Part shown: in pieces, positions 25,581-34,076 of the stretch
Position numbering within the stretch: the stretch's first letter is position 1
How the letters are laid out: each line of letters starts with the position of its first letter
Origin: Pseudomonas abietaniphila
GTDB lineage: Bacteria > Pseudomonadota > Gammaproteobacteria > Pseudomonadales > Pseudomonadaceae
NCBI RefSeq assembly: GCF_039697315.1
Contig: NZ_CP155619.1
Location: forward strand, 4,154,001-4,218,000
DNA: 64,000 nt
Direction of reading: 5' to 3'
Notes under the pieces: generated by a model
What the model saw: only the letters and a program-made list of their open reading frames with translations
Told to the model about the DNA's origin: nothing
The model's database searches: none
Position numbers and translations under genes: made by a program

Positions 25581-26345
25581 ATGACTACCTTTTTCTCGCT
25601 GTACCAAAACATCGGCTGGAGCCTGACTGCTCTGGTGTTGTTCGCCTTCCTGCTGGCGGGCACCGTCAAGGGTGTGATCGGCATGGGCCTGCCCACCGTC
25701 GCCATGGGGTTACTTGGCATGGCTATGTTGCCGACACAGGCTGCCGCGTTGCTGTTGATTCCTTCGACCTTTACCAATGTCTGGCAACTGGCGGCAGGCG
25801 GGCACTTGCGCAGTTCACTGAGGCGCCTGTGGCCGTTGCTGGTCATGATCGCGGTGGGGACGGGATTGGGTTCTTACGGATTGGGAATGGGCGGTGCGCA
25901 TTCGATGGGACGTGCGCTCGGTGGCGCGTTGTTTGTCTATGCGCTGTGCGGTTTGTTTCTGCACACGCTCAAGGTGCCGCCTCAAGTTGAGCCTTGGCTG
26001 GGCCCGCTGTGCGGGTTGATCACCGGACTCATCACCTCGGCCACCGGTGTGTTCGTGATTCCCGCCGTGCCTTATATCCAAGGGCTGGGACTGGACCGCA
26101 ATCAACTGGTGCAGGCGCTGGGCCTGTCCTTCACCGTGTCCAGCCTGGCGTTGGGCGCCGGGCTGTTCTGGAATGGCGCACTGGGTGGCGCCGAAATGAC
26201 CGCCTCGCTACTGGCGGTGGTCCCTGCGCTGATCGGCATGATGCTCGGTCAATGGTTGCGCCAGCGCATCAGCGCGTCGCTGTTCAAGCGCGTGTTCTTT
26301 GTAGGCATGGCCCTGTTGGGCCTGCATCTGTTGATCAGCGGCTGA
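25581..26345 (+). CDS. TauE/SafE (TSUP) family membrane transporter
   Basis: A 254-residue membrane protein with eight probable spans and the duplicated family motif: GTVKGVIGMGLPTVAMGLLG near residue 28 and GLITGLITSATGVFVIPAVPYIQ near 145. The family exports sulfite, sulfoacetate or other organosulfur anions, but many members are uncharacterised. AGGATGCGCCG precedes the ATG. It is divergent from the LysR gene. Substrate unknown. Confidence 0.9.
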   Translation: MTTFFSLYQNIGWSLTALVLFAFLLAGTVKGVIGMGLPTVAMGLLGMAMLPTQAAALLLIPSTFTNVWQLAAGGHLRSSLRRLWPLLVMIAVGTGLGSYGLGMGGAHSMGRALGGALFVYALCGLFLHTLKVPPQVEPWLGPLCGLITGLITSATGVFVIPAVPYIQGLGLDRNQLVQALGLSFTVSSLALGAGLFWNGALGGAEMTASLLAVVPALIGMMLGQWLRQRISASLFKRVFFVGMALLGLHLLISG

Positions 26346-26546
26346 ATGTTAAGGAGGGCATTCCAAGTCAACAATGCCATTTCAATTCGTGCGTCCAGCG
26401 CAAATGTTTTTTGCCTCACTTCGGCTTATTTCGGTCCCTTCGAATCGATATCCTGCAGCCCATTCCAATTCCCCTTTCTTATTACTCGCGCTCGAACGCA
26501 TTCCTCTTCCGTGAAGGATGACGGTCGGGCCACGACGAGGCTTTCA

Positions 26547-27131
26547 ATGAAAAAAATCCTGTTCATCAATGGCGGCAAACAATTCGCTCACTCTGAAGGT
26601 CGTTACAACGCCACCTTGCACGACGCTGCATTGGCCTTCACCGACCGCGCGGGTTTCGATGTGAAACAGACCTTCATCGACGGTGGTTACGACGTCGCCG
26701 AAGAAGTGCAGAAGTTTCTCTGGGCCGACGTCATTGTCTGGCAGATGCCAGGCTGGTGGATGGGCGCGCCGTGGACGGTGAAAAAGTACATCGATGAGGT
26801 GTTCACCGAAGGCTATGGCAGCCTGTACGCAAACGATGGCCGCACCCGCTCAGACAACTCGCAGAAGTACGGCAGCGGTGGGTTGCTGCAAGGCAAGCAA
26901 TACATGATTTCGGCGACCTGGAACGCACCGCAGCAGGCGTTCGACGACCCGACCGACTTCTTCGAAGCCAAGGGCGTGGACGCTGTCTACTTCCCGTTCC
27001 ACAAAGCGAATCAGTTCCTCGGCATGACCGGTCTGCCGACTTTCCTTGCCGTAGACGTGATGAAAGTGCCGAACATTGAAGCCGACGTGAAACGCTACGA
27101 GGCGCATCTGGCGTCGGTCTTCGGGTGCTGA
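26547..27131 (+). CDS. mdaB: MdaB-like NAD(P)H quinone oxidoreductase (flavodoxin fold)
   Basis: A 194-residue flavodoxin-fold FAD enzyme that reduces quinones by two electrons and protects from redox cyclers. MKKILFINGGKQFAHSEGRYN begins the phosphate-binding loop, and DVIVWQMPGWWMGAPWTVKKYIDEVF is the MdaB hallmark. Length matches MdaB. The start at 26547 has GAGG 6 nt upstream; the frame to 26346 is non-coding lead. It stands alone after the TSUP gene with a 201-nt gap. Confidence 0.93.
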   Translation: MKKILFINGGKQFAHSEGRYNATLHDAALAFTDRAGFDVKQTFIDGGYDVAEEVQKFLWADVIVWQMPGWWMGAPWTVKKYIDEVFTEGYGSLYANDGRTRSDNSQKYGSGGLLQGKQYMISATWNAPQQAFDDPTDFFEAKGVDAVYFPFHKANQFLGMTGLPTFLAVDVMKVPNIEADVKRYEAHLASVFGC

Positions 27132-27141
27132 TCTGAGGCGG

Positions 27142-27165
27142 CGTCATCGGCGTGAACCGATGACG
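27142..27165. terminator. Hairpin between convergent genes
   Basis: A perfect 9-bp stem CGTCATCGG/CCGATGACG with a 6-nt loop lies between the mdaB stop and the convergent hydrolase stop. No long T run follows on either strand, so it is a probable but weak bidirectional terminator. Confidence 0.5.
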
Positions 27166-27175
27166 TGCCCACGGT

Positions 27176-28147
27176 TTACTTCACGCCGTTAAGGAACAGT
27201 GTGGCGTGGCTGACGAACAGGTCTGGGTATTGGTAGATCGCTCCATGGTTGGAGTCCGGATAGATCACCAACTGCGCGTTCGGCAGGTTGTGCTGCAGGG
27301 TGACGTCGTTGACGGTGTAGAACACGATGTCGTTGCTGCCTGCGACCACCAGTGTCGGTTGCTTGATCGCTTTGAGGTAGTCAGTTGCGTGCTCGGATGG
27401 CGCGCCCCAGCCGGCGATGGCCGTTGCCTGTGCCGGGGCCGTCTGGCTGCTGACGTCGATATCGCGATTCACGGTGCGGGCTCGCAGCCGGGTCAGGAAC
27501 TCTCGCCCTGCGGCCTGGCTTGCAGCGCTCGGCGTGAAGAAGACATCGAGCAACAGTTCGTCAGGCACCTCTCGTTTCTTCGCCAGATAACCCTGGAATT
27601 CCGGGGTCAGCGACGCCATGCCGACACCGCCACGGGGCGATGAGCCGACCAGAATCAGGCGGCGCACGACGTCCGGGTGATCGAGAGCAACCTGCTGAGC
27701 AATCAGACTGCCCATCGAGAAACCGAGCAGGTCCGCTTTTTTCACGCCCAGCGCCTGGAGCAGCCCGGCGGCGAATCTGGCCATGTCCTCGATGGTCTTC
27801 GGCACTTCACCGCTTGAGCTGGCGACGCCTGCGTTGTCGAAGAGGATGACTTCGCGATCGCGGGCGAAGCCGTCGATGACTTTCGGGTCCCAGCTGTCCA
27901 GGTTGCCGACGAAATGCTGAAGGAACACCAAAGGCACGCCGCCTGTCTTGCCGAACCGGCGGTAGGCCAGATGAGCGCCATCGACGTCGATGAACTGTGT
28001 CGGGGCGGTTTGGTGGGTGTAACCGTGGGTGTTGCTGGGTGCAGGAGGTGGAGTGCCGGCCTGGGCATTCAGCGTTGCGCAGGCAGCTGTCAGCGCGGCG
28101 ATGGCCAAGGTCTGGCGCAACGCCCGACGGGAGTTGAAAACGATCAT
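27176..28147 (-). CDS. Alpha/beta hydrolase, exported
   Basis: A 323-residue alpha/beta hydrolase with an N-terminal signal-like segment (RQTLAIAALTAACATLNAQAG). The oxyanion region is VFLQHFVGNLDSWDP, the nucleophile elbow GFSMGSL, the acid GSNDIVFYTVN and the histidine DSNHGAIYQYP, all resembling the chloroperoxidase/haloalkane-dehalogenase-like group. The start at 28147 is preferred (GGGA upstream); 28231 would run into the GST stop. It is 84 nt downstream of the GST gene and probably co-transcribed with it. Confidence 0.87.
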   Translation of the reverse strand: MIVFNSRRALRQTLAIAALTAACATLNAQAGTPPPAPSNTHGYTHQTAPTQFIDVDGAHLAYRRFGKTGGVPLVFLQHFVGNLDSWDPKVIDGFARDREVILFDNAGVASSSGEVPKTIEDMARFAAGLLQALGVKKADLLGFSMGSLIAQQVALDHPDVVRRLILVGSSPRGGVGMASLTPEFQGYLAKKREVPDELLLDVFFTPSAASQAAGREFLTRLRARTVNRDIDVSSQTAPAQATAIAGWGAPSEHATDYLKAIKQPTLVVAGSNDIVFYTVNDVTLQHNLPNAQLVIYPDSNHGAIYQYPDLFVSHATLFLNGVK

Positions 28148-28231
28148 GGAGATGTCCCGGAAAAAGTGTTGTTTGAAGTAGTCGATGTCGAACGAACAGC
28201 CCCGATCCGGTTGGGTCGGGGCAGTGTGCAA

Positions 28232-28876
28232 TCAGGCCGGATTTTTTACGCTTGGGCGTTCTTGGACCTTCGCTTGCCAGGCCACCAGAGCTGTGCATTC
28301 TTCGGGAATGGCGATGGCGGCAAAGCCTGCGAACACCAGTCCGGCGTACACGGTGATGTCGGCCATGGAGAAGTGATCACCTGCCACATAAGGCTGGCTG
28401 CGTAGCACGTCATCGAAGTACCTCATGCCCGCAACGGCTTTCTCGCGCTGACGATTGCCCCACTCGACACGGCCTTCCCAATCGGGGCTCTTGTACGGTT
28501 GCAGCGCTGCGCCCAAGCCAGGCGTGGCATGGTGGAAGTAAAAGCCGATCGGGTTTTCCAGTTCGGACTCTGCCCGCCGCTGCATCATGTGGATGATGGC
28601 CTTTTCCTTCGGTGTTTTACCGGTGAGGACCGGGTTGCCGTCCTGGTTGTCGAGGTATTCGGTGATGGCGGTGCATTCAGAGATGTGGGTGCCGTCGTCG
28701 AGTTGCAACACGGGGACGGTGCCCAAGGGATTGATGGCTAGAAACGCCGGTTGTTTGTGCTCCGCCGCAGGCAGATCAATCGTGATGAATTCGACTTTGG
28801 ACGCCAGGCCTTTTTCAGCAAGGGCGATCCGGACGCGAAGTGGATTGGGGAAACCGGGAATATCGAAAACTTTCAT
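28232..28876 (-). CDS. Glutathione S-transferase family protein
   Basis: A 214-residue GST. The thioredoxin-like N-terminal domain (MKVFDIPGFPNPLRVRIALAEKGL; cis-Pro in NPLGTVPVLQLDDGTHISECTAITEYL) is followed by an all-helical C domain with the N-capping box MADITVYAG. It conjugates or reduces electrophiles with glutathione. It is divergent from a TetR gene with palindromic operators between them, so expression is probably induced by a reactive compound. Confidence 0.93.
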   Translation of the reverse strand: MKVFDIPGFPNPLRVRIALAEKGLASKVEFITIDLPAAEHKQPAFLAINPLGTVPVLQLDDGTHISECTAITEYLDNQDGNPVLTGKTPKEKAIIHMMQRRAESELENPIGFYFHHATPGLGAALQPYKSPDWEGRVEWGNRQREKAVAGMRYFDDVLRSQPYVAGDHFSMADITVYAGLVFAGFAAIAIPEECTALVAWQAKVQERPSVKNPA

Positions 28877-28894
28877 GCGAGCTCCATAGCTGTC

Positions 28895-28910
28895 TACCTA
28901 TCGGTAGGTA
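28895..28910. promoter_or_regulatory. Operator-like palindrome, GST side
   Basis: TACCTATCGGTAGGTA: 6-bp arms TACCTA/TAGGTA around a TCGG centre, 19 nt upstream of the GST start. Its half site is shared with the second palindrome at 28949, as expected for a TetR dimer controlling both genes. Confidence 0.65.
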
Positions 28911-28948
28911 TACACTGCGCCGAGAAGATTTGAATTGTCAACGTCTAT

Positions 28949-28958
28949 CTATCGATAG
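28949..28958. promoter_or_regulatory. Operator-like palindrome, TetR side
   Basis: CTATCGATAG, a perfect 10-bp palindrome immediately before the ribosome site (AGGAAGGT) of the TetR gene. It shares the CTATCG/TAGG half site with 28895-28910. Repressor bound here would block the regulator's own expression. Confidence 0.6.
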
Positions 28959-28969
28959 GAAGGTAAAAT

Positions 28970-29533
28970 GTGACGACGGATACCCGTGAAACGATCATGG
29001 CGGCTGCCCGAAAAATGGTGCAGACCCGCGGCTACAACGGCTTGAGCTTTCGTGAGCTGGCAAAAGAGGTCGGCATCAAGAGCGCGAGCATTCACTACCA
29101 TTTCCCCACCAAGGGCGATCTGGGGCAGGCCCTCGCCAAGCGATACACCGAAGACGGTCTGGCGTACCTGACGGGATTGCGCGCGGATTCTGATGACCTG
29201 AATCTGTGGATGAAGGGCTACACCGAGATTTTTCGTATGGCCTTGGTCAATGACAACCGAATGTGCCTCTGCGGAATCATGGCCGCCGAGTACGACGACT
29301 TGCCTCTAGAAGTTCGAGCAGAAGTGGACGCCTTCACCGACGTCAACGTGCGCTGGCTGAGTGACGTCTTGTCCATTTGCCGCCCTCAACTTTCGGATGA
29401 TGAAAAACAGCAGCAGGCGTTGGCGATCTATGCCGCTGTGGAAGGCGCGCAACTCGTTGCACGAGGACGGGATGACATCGGAGTCTTTGATGCCACCGTC
29501 CAGGCATACCGGACGGCAGGCCTGTTGCCTTGA
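28970..29533 (+). CDS. TetR/AcrR family transcriptional regulator
   Basis: A 187-residue repressor. The N-terminal helix-turn-helix is TRETIMAAARKMVQTRGYNGLSFRELAKEVGIKSASIHYHFPTKGDLGQALA, and the C-terminal ligand domain includes the LCGIMAAEYDDLP segment seen in NemR/AcrR-like electrophile sensors, with MCLCG cysteines that may sense reactive compounds. Translation starts at GTG 28970; the overlapping ATG at 28968 is followed by a stop. It probably represses itself and the divergent GST-hydrolase genes. Confidence 0.92.
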   Translation: MTTDTRETIMAAARKMVQTRGYNGLSFRELAKEVGIKSASIHYHFPTKGDLGQALAKRYTEDGLAYLTGLRADSDDLNLWMKGYTEIFRMALVNDNRMCLCGIMAAEYDDLPLEVRAEVDAFTDVNVRWLSDVLSICRPQLSDDEKQQQALAIYAAVEGAQLVARGRDDIGVFDATVQAYRTAGLLP

Positions 29534-29649
29534 GGACGACGGGCATGCTGGGGGGCTTGAATGCAGAGCATTGAGAGAGACGTCGGTGGTGATGTGGCTT
29601 TTGCGAAAAACGAGGCTAATCTGCAGTCTGTTTTGAGCGGAGGACAACA

Positions 29650-30546
29650 GTGAAAGCCAGATCCGATGAGTTACAGGTGTTCGTGTCGGTCATTGAAAGC
29701 GGGTCGATTTCGGCCGCTGCCGAGCAGATTGGCCAGACGCCGTCGGCCATCAGTCGCACCTTGTCGCGACTGGAAGCCAAGCTCGACACCACGCTGATCA
29801 ACCGCACGACACGCCGTATGGACCTGACCGAAGAGGGCAAGTTTTTCCTGGAGCGGGCCAAGCAGATTCTGGGGCAGATGGAAGAGCTGGAAGAACGCAT
29901 GTCGCATCGGCAGCAGACGCCCTCCGGGCGTTTGCGGATCAACGCCGCGTCGCCGTTCATGCTGCATTCCATCGTCCCGTACGTGGCTGAGTTCCGGTCG
30001 TTGTACCCGGACATTCAGCTGGAGCTGAACAGCAACGACCTGATCATCGACCTGCTTGAACAAAGCACGGACGTGGCGATTCGCATCGGTGCGTTGGCGG
30101 ACTCGACCCTGCACGCGCGCTCGCTGGGTACCAGCCCGTTGAACATCCTCGCCAGCCCCGATTACCTGAAAGAACACGGGACGCCCAAGACCGTTGAGGC
30201 GTTGAGCGGGCATTCCTTGTTGGGGTTCACGCAGACGGAAACACTCAACCACTGGCCGTTGCGCCATGCGGATGGTGATCGCCTGTTCATTCATCCGACC
30301 GTGTCCGCGTCCAGCGGCGAAACCTTGCGTCAGCTGGCGTTGGCAGGCGAGGGCATCGTCTGCCTGTCGCACTTCATGACCCACGAGGACATCCGCTCGG
30401 GACGTCTGAAGGTCATCCTGCCGCAGGCCAACAGCGGCTATCGCCAGCCGATTCACGCGGTGTACTACCGCAACTCGCAACTGGCGCTGAGGATCCAGTG
30501 TTTTCTGGATTTCATTCAGCAGAAGCTGGCGAATTATGCGGCGTGA
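29650..30546 (+). CDS. LysR family transcriptional regulator
   Basis: A 298-residue regulator starting at GTG 29650 (GGAGG 6 nt upstream). The DNA-binding domain is LQVFVSVIESGSISAAAEQIGQTPSAISRTLSRLEAKLDTTLINRTTRRMDLTEEG. The effector domain (SGRLRINAASPFMLHSIVPYVAEF, ...DVAIRIGALADSTLHARSL) is of the large group that includes regulators of quinone or aldehyde-responsive genes. It follows the TetR gene by 116 nt. Target unknown. Confidence 0.9.
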   Translation: MKARSDELQVFVSVIESGSISAAAEQIGQTPSAISRTLSRLEAKLDTTLINRTTRRMDLTEEGKFFLERAKQILGQMEELEERMSHRQQTPSGRLRINAASPFMLHSIVPYVAEFRSLYPDIQLELNSNDLIIDLLEQSTDVAIRIGALADSTLHARSLGTSPLNILASPDYLKEHGTPKTVEALSGHSLLGFTQTETLNHWPLRHADGDRLFIHPTVSASSGETLRQLALAGEGIVCLSHFMTHEDIRSGRLKVILPQANSGYRQPIHAVYYRNSQLALRIQCFLDFIQQKLANYAA

Positions 30547-30581
30547 GGTTCCGTCGAGCAGGGGCGGGGCAAACGCGATCC

Positions 30582-30671
30582 TGTGGGAGCGAATTCATTC
30601 GCGATTGGTCGGTATAGTCGACACGTCTCTGTCGACTTCATGCCCATCTCGCGAATGAATTCGCTCCCACA
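30582..30671. repeat. REP-type inverted pair, class GCGAATTCATTCGC
   Basis: TGTGGGAGCGAATTCATTC at 30582 and complement ending at 30671, between the convergent LysR genes at 29650 and 30702. Same class as at 2272 and 14671. Confidence 0.85.
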
Positions 30672-30701
30672 GGTCTGCATCAGAGCGACTTGAACCGGCA
30701 G

Positions 30702-31580
30702 TCATGCGCTTCGACTTCCACTGAACTCCGCCTTCAACATCTCCACGAACGCCTCCCGCGCCGGGTGATGCTCGGCGTTTTCGTGCCAGTAGAACAGGTT
30801 GTCGATGGAGGTCAGTTCGGGAAATTCGTAACCGACCCAGCCCGAGCCTTTGTGGTACTGCTCGAACACGCCCTTGGGCACCAGCGCGACGCCTGCGCCG
30901 GCACTGACGCAACCGACGATGGTGCCGTAGCTGGCGATGCTGATGATCGGCTGGGTCTGCCCGTTGTTCAGCAACCAGCGCTCGAGCGCCGCGCGGTAAG
31001 GGCAACCTTCCGGCCACATGAAAATCGACTTGCCCTCCAAGTCCGCCGCGCTGCGAATCGGGCCGAGTGATTCGGCGGCAATCAACACCAGGTCCTCCCG
31101 GTACATCGACGTTCGCTTCAACCGTGGCCGTTTGACGTCGATGGCGACAATCGCGCCGTCGAGCTTGTGGTTCAACGTCGCCTCCAGCAATTGCGGGCCT
31201 GTGCCGGTGGTCAACTCGAGGGACACGTCCGGGTAACGCGCGTGAAAGCGTGCAAGCAATCGGGGCAAGCGTGACGTGGCGGAGGATTCGATAGCGCCGA
31301 TGCGCAGAGGTCCCGACGGCGTGGCGTCCGGGTGTACGGCACGCTTGGCTTCTTCGGCGAGGCTGAGCATGCGGCCCGCATAGGTCAGGAAGATCTCTCC
31401 CGCCGGGCTGATGCGCAGCCCTCGACCATGGCGAAAAAACAACTCGGTCCCCAACTCGCTTTCCAGCGCCTTGATGCGCGCGGTGATGTTCGACGGCACG
31501 CAATGCAACACCTCGGCGGCACGCGCGATGCTGCCGGTGTCGGCGACGGTCTTGAACATACGAATCTGGGCCAGTTCCAT
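30702..31580 (-). CDS. LysR family transcriptional regulator (PtrR-like)
   Basis: A 292-residue regulator with IRMFKTVADTGSIARAAEVLHCVPSNITARIKALESELGTELFFRHGRGL as the DNA-binding domain and LRIGAIESSATSRLPRLLARFHARYPDVSLELTTGTGPQLLE opening the effector domain. This sub-branch often sits beside DMT or export transporters. It is divergent from the EamA transporter gene, its probable target. Confidence 0.9.
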   Translation of the reverse strand: MELAQIRMFKTVADTGSIARAAEVLHCVPSNITARIKALESELGTELFFRHGRGLRISPAGEIFLTYAGRMLSLAEEAKRAVHPDATPSGPLRIGAIESSATSRLPRLLARFHARYPDVSLELTTGTGPQLLEATLNHKLDGAIVAIDVKRPRLKRTSMYREDLVLIAAESLGPIRSAADLEGKSIFMWPEGCPYRAALERWLLNNGQTQPIISIASYGTIVGCVSAGAGVALVPKGVFEQYHKGSGWVGYEFPELTSIDNLFYWHENAEHHPAREAFVEMLKAEFSGSRSA

Positions 31581-31692
31581 GCATCACCTAAAGTGAACGG
31601 TTGAGTCATTATTGTTCGGTTGTGGTGAGCATAGGTTGTTTCGATACTCGCAGCCAAGCGCGGGCAAACGGCTCGCGGACGGGAGCATCGAC

Positions 31693-32649
31693 ATGAGCGT
31701 GGTGAGTGAGCCGGTTGCAGGCGTAAGCGGTTCTGAAGGGTCGGCTGTGCGCTGGCAGGGGCTCAAAGTGGCCCTGGCGACGTTTTTCGTGGTGGCATGC
31801 TGGGGTTTTTCGCCGACCGGGATTCGCATCGGCTTGCAAGGGTATGACCCCGGCCATCTGGCGCTGCTGCGCTTTATCATTGCTTCGGTCTTCATGGCGA
31901 TCATCGCCTCTTCACTGCGCATCTCTCTGCCGCGTCTTAGAGACCTTCCGCTGCTGGCTGTGCTCGGTTTCTTCGCGGTCAGCCTGCACCACATTGCGCT
32001 GAACTTCGGCCAGGCCGGCGTCACGGCGGGCGCGTCCAGCGTGTTGATTCAATCAATGCCGCTGTTCACTGCACTGCTTGCACACTTTGTATTCAAGGAA
32101 CGCGTCAGCGCCTGGCGCTGGACATGCGTGGCGTGGGGGCTGGTGGGCGTCGCGATTGTCATCACCGGTGATCGTGGGTTTGGGCACATTGATGTGCGGG
32201 GGTTGCTGGTCTTGCTCGCGGCGTTTTCGTGGAGCGTGTACTTCTCGTTGCAGAAGCGCTACAGCCACCGTTATGACGGACTGACCATGGTTTGTTATAC
32301 GGTCTGGGCGGGGACGTTTTTTCTACTGGTGTACCTGCCTGGGCTGGTGGGCGAAATCGTGAATGCCCCACTGCGGGTGAACATTGCCGTGGGCGTTTTG
32401 GGATTTTTCCCCAGTGCGCTGGCGTACCTGGCGTGGGCGTATGTGCTGAAACACATGGAGGTCAGCCGAGCCTCCATGAGCCTGTACCTGACCCCGCCGA
32501 TGGCGATCGCCATCGCCTCGGTGCTGCTGGGCGAAATGCCGTCAGCGATGGTGATCGTGGGGTCGTTGGTGGTGTTGAGCAGCGTGCTGGCGCTGAATCT
32601 GCGGCGGGAGCGAGTGATACCTGCCTCTGTTGTTCAGGCGGCTCGATGA
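31693..32649 (+). CDS. EamA/DMT family transporter
   Basis: A 318-residue membrane protein with ten predicted spans in two EamA repeats (first near GFSPTGIRIGLQGYDPGHLALLRF, second near LVLLAAFSWSVYFSLQKRYSHRYDGL). The C-terminal motif MEVSRASMSLYLTPPMAIAIASVLLGEMP is typical. These export amino acids, drugs or nucleosides. The start at 31693 has GGGAG 8 nt upstream. It is divergent from a LysR gene. Confidence 0.9.
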   Translation: MSVVSEPVAGVSGSEGSAVRWQGLKVALATFFVVACWGFSPTGIRIGLQGYDPGHLALLRFIIASVFMAIIASSLRISLPRLRDLPLLAVLGFFAVSLHHIALNFGQAGVTAGASSVLIQSMPLFTALLAHFVFKERVSAWRWTCVAWGLVGVAIVITGDRGFGHIDVRGLLVLLAAFSWSVYFSLQKRYSHRYDGLTMVCYTVWAGTFFLLVYLPGLVGEIVNAPLRVNIAVGVLGFFPSALAYLAWAYVLKHMEVSRASMSLYLTPPMAIAIASVLLGEMPSAMVIVGSLVVLSSVLALNLRRERVIPASVVQAAR

Positions 32650-32876
32650 GCACTGTGAGCAGTGTCGGAGGTGGCGACGGTGGCGGATGCGATGTGTCAG
32701 AAAGGCCGTTTTCGCCACCGTCGTAACCTCCGGCAGCTCCCACAGGATTAGCGGTGCTCAGAGATCTGAGTGTGATTCGTGATCTGCAGGCAATAGTCAT
32801 TTGGCCTGACCTGTCTTTTTCGCAACGAATGACGCGCCGATACTAAGTCCATCACTTACTCAGCAGGAGTCAGCTC
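32650..32876. other. Intergenic region with a half REP copy and SDR promoter
   Basis: Contains the single element CCGTCGTAACCTCCGGCAGC (32717-32736), an isolated arm of the repeat class amplified at 53822-54965. The right part, 32780-32870, must hold the promoter of the SDR gene. Confidence 0.45.
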
Positions 32877-33776
32877 ATGAACATCTTCATCACCGGCGCC
32901 GCAGGTTTTATCGGTGGCTCCATTGCAACCGGCCTGGTCAAGAAAGGTCATCACGTCACGGGGCTGGTGCGCAGCGCCGAGCAGGCGGAAGAACTCAAAG
33001 CCCTCGGCATCGTCCCTGTGATCGGCACGCTGGACGACACCACGCTGCTGATCGAGCAAGCCCGTAAAGCCGATGTCGTGATCAACGCGGCGAGCAGCGA
33101 TCACCGGGGTGCGGTCGAGGCGCTGATCGAAGGATTGAAGGGCTCGAACAAGCCATTTCTGCACACCAGCGGGTCGAGCATTGTCGGCGATGCGTCCGGC
33201 GGCAAAGGTACCGACAAGATCTACTACGAAGGTCAGTTGCCCGCTGCAACGCCGGACAAGGCCGCCCGCGTGGCCATTGACGATCTGGTGATTGCCGCAG
33301 CGAAAGACGGCGTGCGTTCGGCGGTGCTCTGCAACACTCTGATCTACGGCCACAGCCTGGGCGTTAACCGTGACAGCGTGCAGTTGCCGCGTCTGGTCAA
33401 GCAGGCACGCAAAAGTGGCGTGGTTCGCCACGTCGGCACCGGCGGCAACATCTGGTCCAACGTGCACATCAATGACGTGGTCGAGCTGTATGCGCTGGCG
33501 CTGGAAAAGAGTCCGGCGGGCACCTTCTACTTCGTCGAAAGCGGCGAAGCCTCGTTCCTCGACATGAGCAACGCCATCGCAGAGGCGATGCATCTGGGCA
33601 AGGCGCAAGACTGGCCGCTGAAGGATGCCGAAGCGGAGTGGGGCTACGAAATGGCCAACTACGGCCTGGGCTCCAACAGCCGGGTGCGCGGCAAGAACGC
33701 TCGTGAGTTGCTGGGCTGGGCGCCAAAGACCACCTCGGTGCTCGACTGGATCAAGCACGACATGCTCAAAGCCTGA
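32877..33776 (+). CDS. NAD-dependent epimerase/dehydratase, extended SDR family
   Basis: A 299-residue Rossmann-fold oxidoreductase with the NAD(P) motif TGAAGFIGG at residues 6-14, NAASSDHRGAVEALI in the SDR core and HTSGSSIVG near residue 100. The active-site Tyr-x-x-x-Lys is not obvious at the usual place: IYYEGQLP occurs instead, as in atypical SDRs. AGGAGTCAGCTC precedes the ATG. It stands alone. Substrate unknown. Confidence 0.85.
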   Translation: MNIFITGAAGFIGGSIATGLVKKGHHVTGLVRSAEQAEELKALGIVPVIGTLDDTTLLIEQARKADVVINAASSDHRGAVEALIEGLKGSNKPFLHTSGSSIVGDASGGKGTDKIYYEGQLPAATPDKAARVAIDDLVIAAAKDGVRSAVLCNTLIYGHSLGVNRDSVQLPRLVKQARKSGVVRHVGTGGNIWSNVHINDVVELYALALEKSPAGTFYFVESGEASFLDMSNAIAEAMHLGKAQDWPLKDAEAEWGYEMANYGLGSNSRVRGKNARELLGWAPKTTSVLDWIKHDMLKA

Positions 33777-33786
33777 GTCGCAGACC

Positions 33787-33918
33787 TGTAGGAGCGCGCT
33801 TGCCCGCGATCTGACGCGCAGCGGCAGTAAAACCGGATAACGCGATGTTTCAGAGGCAACCGGGCCAGAAAGATTGGCGACTGCTGCGCAGCCGATCGCG
33901 GGCAAGCGCTCTCCTGCA
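33787..33918. repeat. REP-type inverted pair, class GGAGCGCGCTTGCCCGCG
   Basis: TGTAGGAGCGCGCTTGCCCG at 33787 and an opposing, slightly changed arm ending at 33918 (GATCGCGGGCAAGCGCTC). It lies in the 300-nt stretch 33777-34076 between the SDR and ggt genes; the remainder of the stretch shows only the presumed ggt promoter. Confidence 0.8.
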
Positions 33919-34076
33919 TTGACGTGTGGAAATCGGCTACCTCAGGGTGGCCGTTTGCGTTTACGGGAAGTTTCATCATTAATGAGTGACTGGACCTTTA
34001 GTCTCGTCAGCGTTCAGACAGCTTCCATACAGCACGCGCGTACGAAGCTGTCGCCTCCGCTCATTAAGGAAGCCCT

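Noticed and set aside
32856..33905. 349-codon minus-strand frame opposite the SDR gene
   Set aside because: It is antisense to a protein with a clear Rossmann motif, is rich in Val/His/Arg/Gln like other shadows in high-GC DNA, and has no domain.
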